This document shows positions 38,272-50,464 of a stretch of DNA of 64,000 bases, piece after piece (position 1 is the first letter of the stretch; each line of letters opens with the position of its first letter). A program made the position numbers and the translations under genes. The DNA is from Geosiphon pyriformis (taxonomy: Eukaryota > Glomeromycota > Glomeromycetes > Archaeosporales > Geosiphonaceae). The stretch spans positions 566,034-630,033 of the forward strand of contig JAAOMT010000786.1 of NCBI GenBank assembly GCA_016748015.1, written 5' to 3'. Under the pieces are notes generated by a model. The model did no database searches. It was not told where the DNA came from and was given only the letters and a program-made list of their open reading frames with translations.

Positions 38272-39598
38272 ATGATGCTATACAAGCTCGTTGTACTTGG
38301 GGATGGAGGTGTTGGCAAGGTATGGAAACTAGAGCTGCAAGCAAACTCTGCGTTTTTGTATAATTAAACATTTTTAGTTCCTCTTAACAAAAAAATTTTT
38401 CTTACCTTAGACAGCACTCACAATTCAGGTTAGCGAAGTTTACTCTTTTATAAGATTGCTATTTTGGTTTTGTTTCCTGTTCAAGTCAGGGTTTTATTTA
38501 ATTAACTAAAATTTATATATATTTATTTTATAGTTATGCTTGAATCATTTTGTTGGTAGGTATAGATGGAATCTCGCAAAATATTCACAATACAAATGCT
38601 CTCTATCGAGGCCAAATCTTAATTAATTTTCCATCCCCAATTTATCTATTCTCCTGAAAAATATTTTTCAATATTGTCTATAATTCACTTCACATGAAAT
38701 ATGGACATTAATAGAGGTCTGTAGAAATTATTTTTTAATTCCTATCAATTGTCTATAAATATATTCTGTATCTCTGTATGTTCTAAAATTTTCACAATTT
38801 TCATTATTAGACCTACGATCCCACAATTGAAGATTCATATCGAAAACAAGTAGTCATTGACGACCAACCATGTGTACTTGAAGTACTTGATACGGCCGGG
38901 CAAGGTAAGACTTAAAAAATTTTATTTATCCTAAAATCCATGAAATTCTTTTAGGTAATAAGGGAAGTTGAATACCTCTATTTATAATGGGACCAGGCGA
39001 AATTAAGATTACAAAATTAAATTTTGAAACAAAATAATTTCTATTACGGAATATCCTTTATTTCATAAGAAGGTTCTCTTAAACATCAAAGATTTTTAAT
39101 TTTTATATATATTATTCGCAAATATAGAGGAATACACGGCATTACGTGATCAATGGATCAGGTAATTTCGAATTGAAAATATTATTTTACATAATTAAAT
39201 TCTTGGTAACTCTTTTAACTTTACATTTACTTATGATTATAAAAAATAAACATAGAGACGGGGAAGGTTTCCTGTTAGTTTATTCTATATCCTCACGTTC
39301 AACTTTTGACCGTGTACGACGATATCGTGATCAGATGATTCGTGTCAAAGACTCTGATATGGTACCACTTATGCTCGTTGGAAACAAGTGTGACAAAATT
39401 ACGGAGAGAGAGGTCTCACGGGAAGAAGGAATAAACATGGCACGAAGTCTTGGATGCGAATTTATTGAAAGCTCAGCAAAAACCTGTGTTAACGTGGAAA
39501 GAGCATTCTATACAGTTGTAAGAATGATACGAGCCGGCCGAGAAGGCGGGAAAGAACACAAGAAAAATAAGAGAAAGGCCAAGTGTTTAATTTTATAG
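38272..39598 (+). CDS. Ras-family small GTPase with a C-terminal CaaX box
   Basis: Exons 38272-38319, 38411-38428 (only 18 nt), 38534-38555, 38811-38904, 39128-39161 and 39256-39598 encode a Ras of about 186 residues. Motifs: P-loop GDGGVGKT (residues 10-17), switch [10 protein letters not shown], switch II LDTAGQEEY, NKCD, ESSAKT, a basic tail and the CaaX box CLIL. Ras1-type proteins act at the plasma membrane upstream of cAMP/PKA and MAPK signalling; a final Leu favours geranylgeranylation. Two bases are missing between the exons ending 38555 and starting 38811. An AG at 38715-38716, flanked by ATAG and GTCTGT, could be a 2-nt micro-exon restoring the 'VETY' expected from the family. Alternatively, the intron starts at 38552 (GTTGGT) and two residues are lost. 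Confidence 0.88.
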
Positions 39599-41388
39599 AT
39601 TCTATTTTTTAATATTTGGTAATTCTTGGGTTAGGATCGAAGTTAGTTGGGAGGTGGGGGGAGTGATATTGAAATTGTAGATAGAGCCTATGGTTGGAGA
39701 TTGGAGGTGGGAGGTGAGAGGTGTGTGAGAGGTTAGGAAAAAAAGGCCGTAATTGAGAAATGGGAATGCATCGGTTTATTATTATTAACCTATTTTTTAT
39801 ATATGTGCAACGCGTGAAACCGTCAAATACACCTACTTTTTTATAAGTTGATTTTTAGCACAAGCCCTTCTTTTTTGCTCTAACTACAGCCATCATTAGC
39901 ATGATGTTTCTCGCTCTTTCTTGATCCTGTTTATTAGTCTAGAAAACCTTTACTTAGAATGGTTTCACCGTTTATAAATTTGATCTCTTTTCTATAATCA
40001 TCCTCTTATTTTATTCCGAAAAACGACACATTCTTGACGTAATTTGATCGCATTACCACTTTATACCTCGTCTTTTCAATTATAATTAAGTATTTTTTAT
40101 TTTGAAAAAAAGAACTTCAAATTCACCTTTGTTTGTAGTACATGCAAATACCTATGCAAAAATATTTAGCGATCAAATCACCACATGACCATTAATATAT
40201 CATTTATTAGTATAGATCCTTTGGTTTTGAGGCTTCTTGTGGTCGATACCCCATCCCTCCCTCCCCCCCTCCTTTTATCCTTGATCCTAAAGAATCTTTG
40301 TTTCCTTTATTTGTAATACAAATACGGTGATGACATCTTATTCACTTATCCCAGTTATATCACTCAAATAAATATTGTTATCACCATTTTAATTAATAAT
40401 CACTTATGTTCTATTGGGTCACAATTTTCTTACTATCATACTAGATACAGTTTTTATGCCATTATTTTAAGCTAGGTTATTTGATTCTTGAAATTAATTT
40501 TTAAATTCTCTTCTTTTTATCATTGTCTTATTTATATTTTACATTGTTTGTTCAAATCAACTTAAAAAAAATTAATTTATACAAAATATATTCAAATTGT
40601 GATATAAAAAAAAAATAAACGAATTTGATAATTATTCAGTTTGGGAATAAATTTTTTATTCAAAAATCAGACATCAAAAAAATAAAAATAAAAATAATAA
40701 TAATTTCCAATTTATTTTGCCTTTTTATTTTATTAAAAATCTTTTTTATTATTAATATAACATATATATATATATGTTATATATGTATTATAAAAATGAA
40801 TATTTATTTGATAATAAAAATTTTTTTTTATCACAAAAATATATTGTATTGTATTATATTATATTGTATTGTATTGTATTGTATTGTATTGTATTGTATT
40901 ATAGAACAAAATAATAATTTTTTATTATGTTCAATCTTTTTTTTTATACCCGATTCTGAAACCAGACTAGATTTTTGGTAACCTGGAATTGTACGTCCTC
41001 ATGTTCCCATATGAAATTGCTGAGCCCACCTCTAAATACACATATTGGGGTTAACAAGATCATGTTTATCAAAAAATTTTGTGAGAAAAAGGTCAAAAAT
41101 CATAGATCGCCTTTCTTGATTACAACCAAATATTAAAAAAATTCACAAAGGTATTGATATTCAGGGTACACTATTACCCATTATTCTACTTTTAAATCTA
41201 ATAAATCTAGTGAACGGCAATTTCTCTATTAACTCTGACGTGAAAATGCACAAAAAAGAAAAGAAATTAAATTACATGGGGAGGAAATATTGGGGTAACA
41301 TTGAAAAATCTTTTTTTGGAATTCAAATGGAAATATTCAAAAAATCCAGTTTTTTTAATAATATACTAGGGCATATTCTGCTAGTAAA
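39599..41388. other. 3' flank of Ras and a low-complexity intergenic region
   Basis: A G-rich stretch (39640-39740) and AT-rich DNA (40500-40920) occur, with no recognisable gene. A pentanucleotide microsatellite lies at 40843-40902. The frame at 41210-41632 is antisense to the wall-protein gene. Confidence 0.6.
40843..40902 (+). repeat. (TTGTA)n microsatellite
   Basis: About eleven near-perfect pentamer units, with two TTATA variants near the start and one at the end. Confidence 0.95.
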
Positions 41389-42283
41389 CTATATCAATCG
41401 AGCTAGAAAAACCGCTAGGAATAAAATAGCAAATCCCATCATGCCATTTAATGAGGATGGTTTGGATCCTTGTACTCCCGTGCCAGATACCAAATTCTCG
41501 CAACTGCATTTATTCGAATTTGTGATAAATTTTCGACCATCCTGTGAACACTTTTCCCGAATCATATTACAATTTGCCGTTGCTACGACAACCACTGTGC
41601 TTGCTATAGGAATAATTAAGTTGAATTACTAAATGTGTAATTTAGGGCGTCATTCTAACATGTAAAAATAATTTTAAAGTTCTCTTTCTTACTTGTTGGA
41701 GGATTTGTGGTAGTAGTCTCAACAGTTTGAGAAGTAGTCGTGGTCTTTACAGCGGTATTGTTATTAGCGATAATACGAAAATTTGGCCCATCAAATTTAT
41801 CAAGAAATAAATCAAATGGATCTTTACGAAGTTTCTATTTAAAAGAGAAAATATTAAGCAAAAAAGTAAAAATTATTTTAAATCAGATGAATTTAAACTA
41901 ACCTGTATCCTAACGAAATAATTATTAGCAGTTTCCGGTGAACTGACCACCATCCAACTCACATTTCGATTAATTGATGGTACTGAACCAGCGATTGTCG
42001 AAATCAATTTACCCCCATTTCCGAAAGGCGAGTTCGAGGATTGATACAACTCTAATTTTAATTGATTCTGGTTATCATCTGAATCTGTCGAATTAAAGTC
42101 CCAAGTTATAATAACTTGTTGTCCGACGAACCAGTCAGTAGTAGTATTTGGGTTTGTGATTATGTACTTGGTGTCCCCATATATTGGTTTTATTAAAGTA
42201 ATGGTAATTAAGAAAAATAATGTTATGAAATAATTTAGAAAGATTGACTGTTGGGATAATTTTGAAAATGTACTATAAAACAT
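41389..42283 (-). CDS. Kre9/Knh1-type cell-wall protein, probably GPI-anchored
   Basis: Three minus-strand exons, 42283-41903, 41834-41693 and 41603-41389, with introns of 68 and 89 nt, join in phase to 245 residues. The N-terminus has a hydrophobic signal segment (residues about 15-36). Residues about 37-130 match the N-terminal domain of the Ser-Thr-rich GPI-anchored membrane family seen in Kre9/Knh1 ('GQQVIITWDFN', 'LELYQSSNS', 'SIAGSV'-like strand, 'NNYFVRIQ'). A Thr-rich linker follows ('VKTTTTSQTVETTTTNPPT'), then a short Cys-containing segment ('CNMIREKCSQDG', 'NKCSCEN') and a hydrophobic C-terminus ('GFAILFLAVFLARLI') typical of a GPI signal. The family acts in beta-1,6-glucan or wall assembly; the role here is inferred. 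Confidence 0.8.
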
Positions 42284-42290
42284 GACAAAA

Positions 42291-42334
42291 GTTTGGTTTG
42301 GTTTGGTTTGGTTTGGTTTGATTTGATTTGATTT
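42291..42334 (+). repeat. (GTTTG)n microsatellite in the wall-protein promoter
   Basis: About nine pentamer units, the last few changed to ATTTG, starting 8 bp upstream of the wall-protein start codon. Confidence 0.9.
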
Positions 42335-42968
42335 AGTTTTGAGAATAATGAAAATATTACAAAAAAAATAGAAAAAGAGAAAGGAAAATCCTATTTACAA
42401 AAAGTAAAGGTTTTAATGCCTATCAAAGGCTATTTATATATATAATTCAATAATAATAATAAAGAAAGAAAGAAAGAACTTCCCAATACTTGAAAGGGAA
42501 AAGTAGGATGTTAAAGAAACTAGAGAAGAAAGAGGGAAGGTTGAATAAATGACCAGCAAGTAAAATTCAACAAGGAGAATGAAAATTAGAAATCTTTTAA
42601 CACGCGCATTTTATATAGATTCTCGTTTTTTTTTTCTACGCGTGATATCAATAATAAAAATTAATTAAACCCCAACAACTCCCTATTTATACTCAAAGGC
42701 TTCCCAAACAGGCAAAGATCGTGGATTATGCTCAAATTAGAAACTATTCAAACTTCGAGGATAGTTGTTGGTTTAACTGAGGCCGAACTCTACATAACTC
42801 TCAACCGGACTTTGCCACAATCATCACTTTCTTTCCTCTTTTGTACCCATATCGATATGGTTTGAAACATTTTAATCTCGGGGTGCGTGGCAAAAACTGA
42901 GAAATGTGCCACGAGCCGTTTTTTTATCTGATCTCTAATATTGAAAATTGATGAACGGTAACACTATA

Positions 42969-42969
42969 T

Positions 42970-43000
<31 letters not shown>

Positions 43001-43035
43001 ACACACACACACACATACACACACATACACACACA
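42969..43035 (+). repeat. (CA)n microsatellite
   Basis: About 30 CA dinucleotides with several CATA interruptions. Confidence 0.95.
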
Positions 43036-43300
43036 ATTAACAAAGTCTGAAAAAAGCCGAATCAAAAATAAAGAAATCCGAATATTTTTTTCGATTGGAC
43101 ATTTACTTTTTAATCCTGAAATTTTTTCGGCTCTAATGTAGAAATTTACAAATCCTGAAAAATTTTCGATCCAACACATTATTAAAAAAAGAAAAAAGAA
43201 ATATCAACTTTTAAGTCATCAATTGTGATGGCCCAATGCGCAGGACACTTTAATTTTCATGATCCTCATTCTCGCATCATTATTTATTGTTATTCCCCAT

Positions 43301-43302
<2 letters not shown>

Positions 43303-43340
<38 letters not shown>
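43303..43340 (+). repeat. Poly(A) run of 38
   Basis: An uninterrupted A run not joined to a recognisable retroelement tail. Confidence 0.9.
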
Positions 43341-43342
<2 letters not shown>

Positions 43343-43513
43343 TTAAGCAAGGTATATCGAAAAAGTCAAAATTGACCATAACTTTTAAAAGTAAAACAAA
43401 ACTAATTTTATAATATTGAAAGCCTGCTATTTGTGTGATAAATGCTTTCACACATTCAGTCGTAGTGAATAAAAAATCACTTTATAAAAGATGGGTATAA
43501 ATTTGGGAAAGTA

Positions 43514-43575
43514 TGGAGTTGGAGTTAGAGTTAGGGTTGGGGTTGGAGTTGGAGTTGGAGTTGGAGTTGGGGTTC
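43514..43575 (+). repeat. (GGAGTT)n microsatellite with GGGGTT and AGAGTT variants
   Basis: About ten hexamer units lying between the poly(A) run and the 3' end of the zinc-finger gene. Confidence 0.9.
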
Positions 43576-43840
43576 AAATTAAAATATTTTACAATAGAAA
43601 TTTTGAAAGCCGGAAAAGGCCGGATCAGTTGATGGTTGATTAGGGCCGTGGGATGAGTGTATTTTTAAGATTTCTCAAAACTAATTACAGTTCTATAATA
43701 TGAATGATGGCTTTTGTACGGAGATTAACCAATCCTGGCTGGCTGAGCAAAGTCTTTATAGATTGAAAATCAATCAAAATGACTTTGGTCTAAATATCCC
43801 CCGTCATCATCATGATATTTCGATTAAGGTTGATAATCCC

Positions 43841-46205
43841 TTAAATACTTTCATCATCTTTATGATGTTTTTGTGGGTTTCCATGTTCAATTGATGTCGC
43901 TTTACGTTTCTTTTCATTTGAAATGGTAGGCGGGGAGGATGGGTTGTTACGGTCAAGTATCATTGACTTTAAAAGTTTTTTCTTTAAACAAAAACAGAAA
44001 CAAAAAAAAATATTAATTTGTTAAAATTGTTTACCCCACCTGATAACTATTCAGAAAATATGTTCAAATTGAACGTACCTCTATCTCGAGCTCAGTAATT
44101 CGTTGAGCAAGCTCTCTACGTTCCTGAGCTAATTCATTTTCCAATTCAAGTACACGATTTTCAAGGAAAGCATTACGTTCTCTCAATTCTAGTTCGGACT
44201 TTACAGGAATTCGTTCTCTCAATTCCACCAATTCGGTTTTCACAGGAACTCGCTCTACTCTAAATTCCACTTCTGTTTTCAGAGGAATTGAATGGGAAGT
44301 TTTTCTTTGATCTTGTTCCGTAGAGGATGATGGAATATGAGGAGAGACATTGGTATATTCCATTGGAACTGCAGAGCCTGGTGTGTATCGCAGGTGGTGA
44401 TAGTGACTAGATTGATTTTGGGTTGCGGATGGTGTACTACCAGAGCTTGAAGGATTGTCTACCGCAGAGAAGCCCAATTGAGATGAGGTAATGGGAAGCG
44501 AAGAATTATTGGGAATGATCAGATTAGGAAGAACCGGTTTCACCATATTATTCTGAGATTGAGAATTTACAGCAACTGATTGTTGGGTGTGCTGTGAATT
44601 AACCTGAGATGGAGGATGAGGATGAGGATGAGGAGGATGAGGAGGAGGAGGAGGCAGAGGAGGAGTAGATCCATTATTCAGCGTGATTAATGATGGTGTT
44701 ATCGGCATTTGAATTTGTGGTGGCGGTTGATGTGATGGTTGGGGTGATAGACTTTGAAGTGAAGACCATTGCTTATATTGATCTTGGGATTGAGCTTGAT
44801 AATGTGGTCGCTGTTTCAAAGTTTCCGATTGATGTAAATGAGACTCGTTACTGGTCAAAGGTGTGGCTGGAGCACTAGGAAGTTGTTTATGGGTTGACTC
44901 GGACTGTGGGACAGTTAAAACGCCATTTGAAATTTGTTGCTTTTGCGATAATGATTTTGATCCTAAAGGTGCAGGGGATGGTAATGATGGTGGGTTTTGT
45001 TGAATTACTGGGGACATTGTTGGAGTTTGGTTTGAAATTTGTGGGACGTGTGATGGTGATGAGGCAAAACCTGATTGTGGCCCCTGGGGTGATGGTGGCA
45101 AGGGTTGAAGTTCTACTTTTGGTTTGAGATCGGATGAAGATTGTGGTGATTGTCCGGTGGGAGAATTTTGGTATAATTTCTTTTGAGGACCACCACAAAA
45201 GCTTTCTGCTCTGAGATGTCTATTCAACGCATCCAATCTTGCAAACTTTCTATTACAATGGGGACAAGAATAAGGTTTCTCGCCAGTATGTAATTTGGTG
45301 TGACGCTTTAAATCATGTTGACGTCTGAATAAATGTTGACAGGTGGTACATTGAAATGGTTTATCTTGAGAATGAGTTAAAGCGTGAGATTTTAAATTGT
45401 GTTGACGACTAAAGGTCTGATTACATTGTTGACAAGTATACGGTTTAGTTTTATTAGAAGGAGTTGGACTTTTAGCTTCTACGCTTCCCGGACTTTTTTT
45501 TCCTTGAGGATTTACAGAAAACAAATTATAAGATCCACCAGAAGATGAAGGACCCATCGGTGTAGAAGGAGAAGAGAAAGTTAAAGAATCTGGAGTGTAT
45601 TGAACCGGAGAAGGGCTATTAGATAATCCATTGTTATTTCTAAGGGTGTGAGGTGAAGTTGTTAAAAGCATCATATCAGTTGAATTATTATAATTGTTTG
45701 CTTGAGTCAAGGTGAGGGGAGTCAAATTATGAGGAGAAACTTGTTGTTGTTGTTGTTGTTGTTTGGGTGTTGATGGGTGTGTGATTATTACTTCCTTTTC
45801 TATTAAGAGAGAACTTTCTGAGTCAGTGGTACTTTGACGTTCTGTTGAATCATGAGTGGAAGTTGAAATAGGAACTAGTAAATCATTAGAATTACTAGTA
45901 TTCTTTGGTGAATGAAGAAGGTTAGAAGTTAACTGAGTTGAAGAAGATCCAGGGGAAGCATTTTGATGGTGAGTTAAGTTAGCCGGTTTTATATTTTGGG
46001 AAGTAGAGGAGGAGGAGGAGGCAGCGGAGGAGGAGGAAGAGGAGACCACAGAGTTGGATGTAGGGGTAAGTGGTTTGAGAGGTGACGAAGAAAGTTCCGT
46101 TTTCGAGTCATTAAGAGTTTTGGAGGAGGTTAGTGAAGTTGAAGTGTTGGAAGTAGTAGTATTGCTGGTGGTATTGTTTTTGTTGTTCCTTACTTCAACG
46201 TCCAT
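43841..46205 (-). CDS. C2H2 zinc-finger transcription factor, Crz1-like
   Basis: Two minus-strand exons, 46205-44079 and 43981-43841, are joined by a 97-nt intron with a strong donor (GTACGT) and acceptor (TTTAAAG), giving 755 residues. Without the splice the frame ends eight codons after the donor. Three fingers lie at about residues 253-337: two C2H2 with recognition-helix parts 'QHNLKSH' and 'QHDLKRH', and a third ('CPHC...DALNRHLRAESFC') with Cys as last ligand. This NLKSH/D-KRH/DAL-RH series resembles Crz1, the calcineurin-activated factor for calcium and wall stress. Long Ser/Thr/Gln/Pro-rich disordered regions flank the fingers, with a Q run near residue 150 and a Pro/His stretch. A coiled coil ('ENRVLELENELAQERRELAQ') ends exon 1, and exon 2 adds a basic KKRK segment. 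Crz1 orthology is likely but not proven. Confidence 0.85.
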
Positions 46206-46890
46206 ATCTCCGCGATACTAGAGTGAGGGGTTTTTTTTGTTGTGTTGTTGGGTTTGGGTGTGGCTGGAACAAAAAAAAGTGTGGGTGAGTTGTTGAGTGA
46301 CAAGCAAGGTGACCAAGAGGAGGCAAAAAAAGAGCCGCTTCCTTTTAGTATTTTTTTTTTTTTTTTTGAGAGAGGCTAAGTGAAGATGATAGATCCGAAG
46401 AGTGACTGATCACAGTAATGAAATTTTTGTGTATTACTGGGCAAAGAAACAAAACAGGACAAGCAAAGCAGTATAGGACTTAAAGGAGTGGCGTTGCAGG
46501 AATTTTGAGTGAATATAAATTTAAAAAAAGGCTAGAATAAAAAAGGAATAAAACGGAAAATGTTTAATCCTTTTTTAGGTAATCAAGGCTGGATGGCTGG
46601 GTGATGTTGATGAAATCAGCTGTATAAATCATGAGATGTAGTAAAAATGTGCAGAAAATTAGTAATTTTTATTTTATTTTTTCAAGAGTCAAAGAATGAA
46701 TTACCTTAAAAAGCAAAAGAAGATTTGGGTTCCCTCTTTATTTTTTTTATTTCTTCTTTGTTTCTTCTTTGTTCCTTCTTTGTTTCTTTTAAACGAATTC
46801 AATTTTGAAAAAGTCAATGTGTTATTTAAGATATTTTTTCGATGAGATTGTGGTAACAAAGCCTCTCAACACAGCCTCAAAGACTTGCCT
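46206..46890. other. 5' flank of the zinc-finger gene
   Basis: Promoter and untranslated region with poly-purine and poly-T runs (for example 46351-46367) and CTTTGTTTCTTCTTTGTTCC-type repeats at 46745-46790. No gene is supported. Confidence 0.5.
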
Positions 46891-46900
46891 TATATGTATA

Positions 46901-46913
46901 TTATTATTATTTA

Positions 46914-46991
<78 letters not shown>

Positions 46992-46992
46992 T
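46901..46992 (+). repeat. (TTA)n microsatellite
   Basis: About 30 trinucleotide units with a few interruptions. The short frame at 46805-47011 that reads through it is simply translated repeat. Confidence 0.95.
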
Positions 46993-47381
46993 CATTAGTA
47001 TTTATAGCTGATTTTCATAATCCCGAGAATTGGTTTTATTTGGTAAGGGAGGAGTAAGAGTAGAAGTAGTAATAAAAATGTAAGAATAGGAGGAGGAGAA
47101 GAAGAAGAAGAAAGAGAAAAGGATTAACATTTTCTATACTCTATAAAGATAGATATGTTGAATGAAAATGTTGAATAGCCATCTTGAATCTGTTAAATTA
47201 TCAGTTTTCTACCTGGAGTTAATAGCTTTTTATTCCTTGTTGACTTTTCATTAAGTATTTGGGTACTCCTTGTAACTTTTTAAATTGTAACAAGCCTCAA
47301 TAAAAAGATATTTACTTGCCATGTGGCTAAGATAAAATAAATTGATTTTTTCTCGAATATTTCAATTAATAATAACATTTT

Positions 47382-47487
47382 TGAGTGAGTGAGTGAGTGA
47401 GTAAGTGAGTGAGTGAATAAATGAGTGAGTGAGTAAGTGAGTGAGAGGGTGAGTGGTTGGTTGGTTGGTTGGTTGGTTGGTTGGTTG
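47382..47487 (+). repeat. (GAGT)n followed by (GGTT)n microsatellites
   Basis: About 18 GAGT-type tetramers with AAGT and AAAT variants run directly into eight GGTT units. Confidence 0.95.
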
Positions 47488-49535
47488 CTATAGCAAATTG
47501 ACGTTCATCTTTGTAACATTTTACTAGTAAATATTGCGTCTAATTGTTTATTCCCCATTTTTATTGAAAGAATTTATCATTAATACTTTTTACTGTCCAT
47601 TTGTTCATATTAATTAATTAATTAATTAATTAATAATTATTTTTTTTAATCTATTATCAACTATTGAAATTTGACAGGTTAAAAACGCCAATTTTTGTTT
47701 TTTACAAAAAATTTACACTTACGAAAAAGGGGTTTCTCAAGATTGTTTCGTGACAAAGCAAGTAAATAACAAAAAATGTGGCTCCTTCAATAAAGCCTCA
47801 TTTTATATAAAAGCTAAATCATCAGCCATAAAGAATTATATACATGTTTGGTAATCAATACTTACAGCCAACAAACCTGTTATTAACACCATTTTTCAAG
47901 ACGGTACTATCGTGCCACAACCGTTTTTTTTTTTTTTGAATGATCAAAAGCCAATCGAGTAACGGATTACAGGAGATGATCCAGTTTTACTAATCAAGTA
48001 TCCCATTCTGAAGGCTGCAAAAGAAAGTTATGACGGAATTCACTGGTCGAAACTTTTTTTTTAAAAAAAGTTTGTGAAAATTCCACTTTAATCATGTGAT
48101 TAAATACATGCAATGAATTACAATAAATTTAGAAGATTCTGAAATGGATGATATGGGTGATCTGTTTTACTGCTGTGTGTCGTTTCCCCCACCAGATGCA
48201 GCAAGAATCAAAGTTTGGCGTTGAGCAAACCATAAATTCAGAAATTTTTCATCTTTTGTTATAATAATAAAAAATAAACTTCTTATATTACCTTTTAAAG
48301 CCATTTTTTTATTCTTGCCAATAAAGTATAATCAAATCAAAAAATAATGATTTTACTTTATATATATATATATATATATATTAATTGATTGATTTTTTTT
48401 ATATTTTTTAATTTTTAAATATTCTTTAATATATTTTTTTATATTATTAAACCAAGTTTTTTGTTTAAATATGTTATTTATTAACAAAAATGAAATAAAA
48501 TAAAATAAAATAAAATAAAATAAAATAAATAAAAACTAATTTTTTTTATTCTAAATTTTTTAAAAAAAATCTTTTTTTTTAAAAAAAGTTTTTTTGTTTA
48601 ATAAATTGCAATATTAAAAAGTAAACAAAAAATATTAACACTAATAATATATGACTAAATTAAATTATATAAACAAAAAAAAATATTTAGTAAATTAAAT
48701 ATTATAAAAAAAAAGAGTTTTTTTTTTGAAAAATAATTTTTTTTTTTAAAATTTAATATATTAATTAATTAATTAATTATTAATTTAATAATAATTTAAT
48801 TAATTTTAATTTAAATAAAAAATATTTTTTTATATTTTTTGTTTTATATTATTAAATAGTCTATAATTGAAATTTCTTATAGAAAAATTTATTTTTAAAT
48901 ATAATTTGTTATTAAATATAATTTGTTTTTAAATATTAAAAAAAAGTTTATTGTAACAAATAATATTAAATATTTAATAATACTTATTATTTTATTAAAA
49001 CTTTATATAATATTATTAATTATTTTTAATAAAATATTTTTAGTTTTAAATTTGATTTTATTAATCAAAAAACAATTAATTTAAAACTATATTTAATAAA
49101 AATTTTATATAAAAAATTATTATTAATATATAATATTATTTATTTAATTATTAATTATATTAAATATAAAAAAAAATTTAATTATATGTTTTTTATAAAT
49201 TTAATTTAAATAATAAATTATTTGTTCTTAATAAATAAATATATATATATATATTTGAAAAATTTTATTTAAAATTTTAATTCTTTTTGTTTTAAATATT
49301 ATAATTATTAATTTAAATTTAAAAATAATAATAATAATTTTGTAATTTTAATTATTGTTAAAAAATTATATGTTTTTTGTTTTAAGTAAAAATTTTATTA
49401 ATTTATTTATATTATTTAATATTATTTTATTAATTAATAATAATATTTAATGGTTTTTAATATTACTTATTTTTTAATTTTAAAAAATATAATTTTTTTT
49501 AATAATATAAACCAAATAAAATTTAGTTTTTAATA

Positions 49536-49566
<31 letters not shown>

Positions 49567-50464
49567 TATTAAATTATTTAATAATTTTTTAAATTTGTAA
49601 ATTTTTAATATAAAATCTAATAAAAAAAAAATACTAAACTATAATTAAATAAGTTGTTTAAAAATAATACAACTTTAAAAAATAAATAAATAAATAAATA
49701 AATAAATACAAAAAAACTATTATTAATACTTTATTTAATATAAAATATATATATGTTAAATATATTTAAAATAGTAATTGGAATATACTTTGTTAAAATA
49801 AAAATAATAATCAATTATGTATAAAAATTTATTTAATCTAAATGATAAATAATTTTAAAATTGACTTAATACATTAAAAAAATAAGTATATTTTTTGTTT
49901 GCAAGTATAAAATTTGTTGATTTAATTGAAAGTTCGTAACGTCGGTATTTATTAATGTTTTGAACACATTATTAAACCTCATTAACAAAATAAGCTTTTG
50001 TTCAGTTTTAAATAATGTTTATTATTTTTTTATTGCCTTTTTTTGAAATATTTCTATCATTATTTTTCAGACTATCAATTTTTTCCGTTGTTTAAAAAAT
50101 GATGTTAAAAAATAATGAAAATTACTTTTACCATCAAAAATTATGAATTTGTAATCAAATCTTTTTAATAAAGTATAACATATGACTGATAATATGTCAT
50201 TTAATATAGTATTTATTTGAAAAAAAAAATAACAGCCATTTTAATAAAATTTTCTGTTCTAAGAATTTTGGGATTTTATTAATTGATTGATTTTCCACGT
50301 TCAAATTCAGTGAATTCTTCTCTATTGAAAATTAAAAATTAGCTATTCGTAAATTAGTTTTTGCCAACTGTGTCACTATGTTACTATTTAGGGATCGATA
50401 AATAGAAATTAACAATCTCTTCATTATAAAGCGCCCAGTGACTTTTTTCCATCTTCATTATTAA
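47488..50464. other. Gene-free region, mostly AT-rich, with simple repeats
   Basis: 47490-48280 has ordinary composition but no recognisable gene. From 48280 to about 49900 the sequence is nearly all A/T, with (TA)n near 48359-48380, (TAAAA)n at 48493-48527, (AAT)n at 49540-49566 and (AAAT)n at 49680-49707. 49900-50464 returns to ordinary composition as the 3' flank of the kinase gene. Confidence 0.6.

Noticed and set aside
41210-41632. + strand 140-codon frame
   Set aside because: It is antisense to exon 3 of the wall-protein gene, which has a better splice and domain context.
42964-43179. Minus-strand frame with Cys/Val repeats
   Set aside because: It is a translated (CA)n microsatellite.
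44690-45198. Short frames on both strands inside the zinc-finger gene
   Set aside because: They are other-frame readings of the low-complexity Ser/Pro/Gln regions.
46805-47011. Frame encoding a Tyr-rich peptide
   Set aside because: It is a translated (TTA)n microsatellite.
47382-47487. Regular short repeats that might suggest a CRISPR-like array
   Set aside because: They are contiguous tetranucleotide microsatellites without spacers, in a eukaryotic genome.
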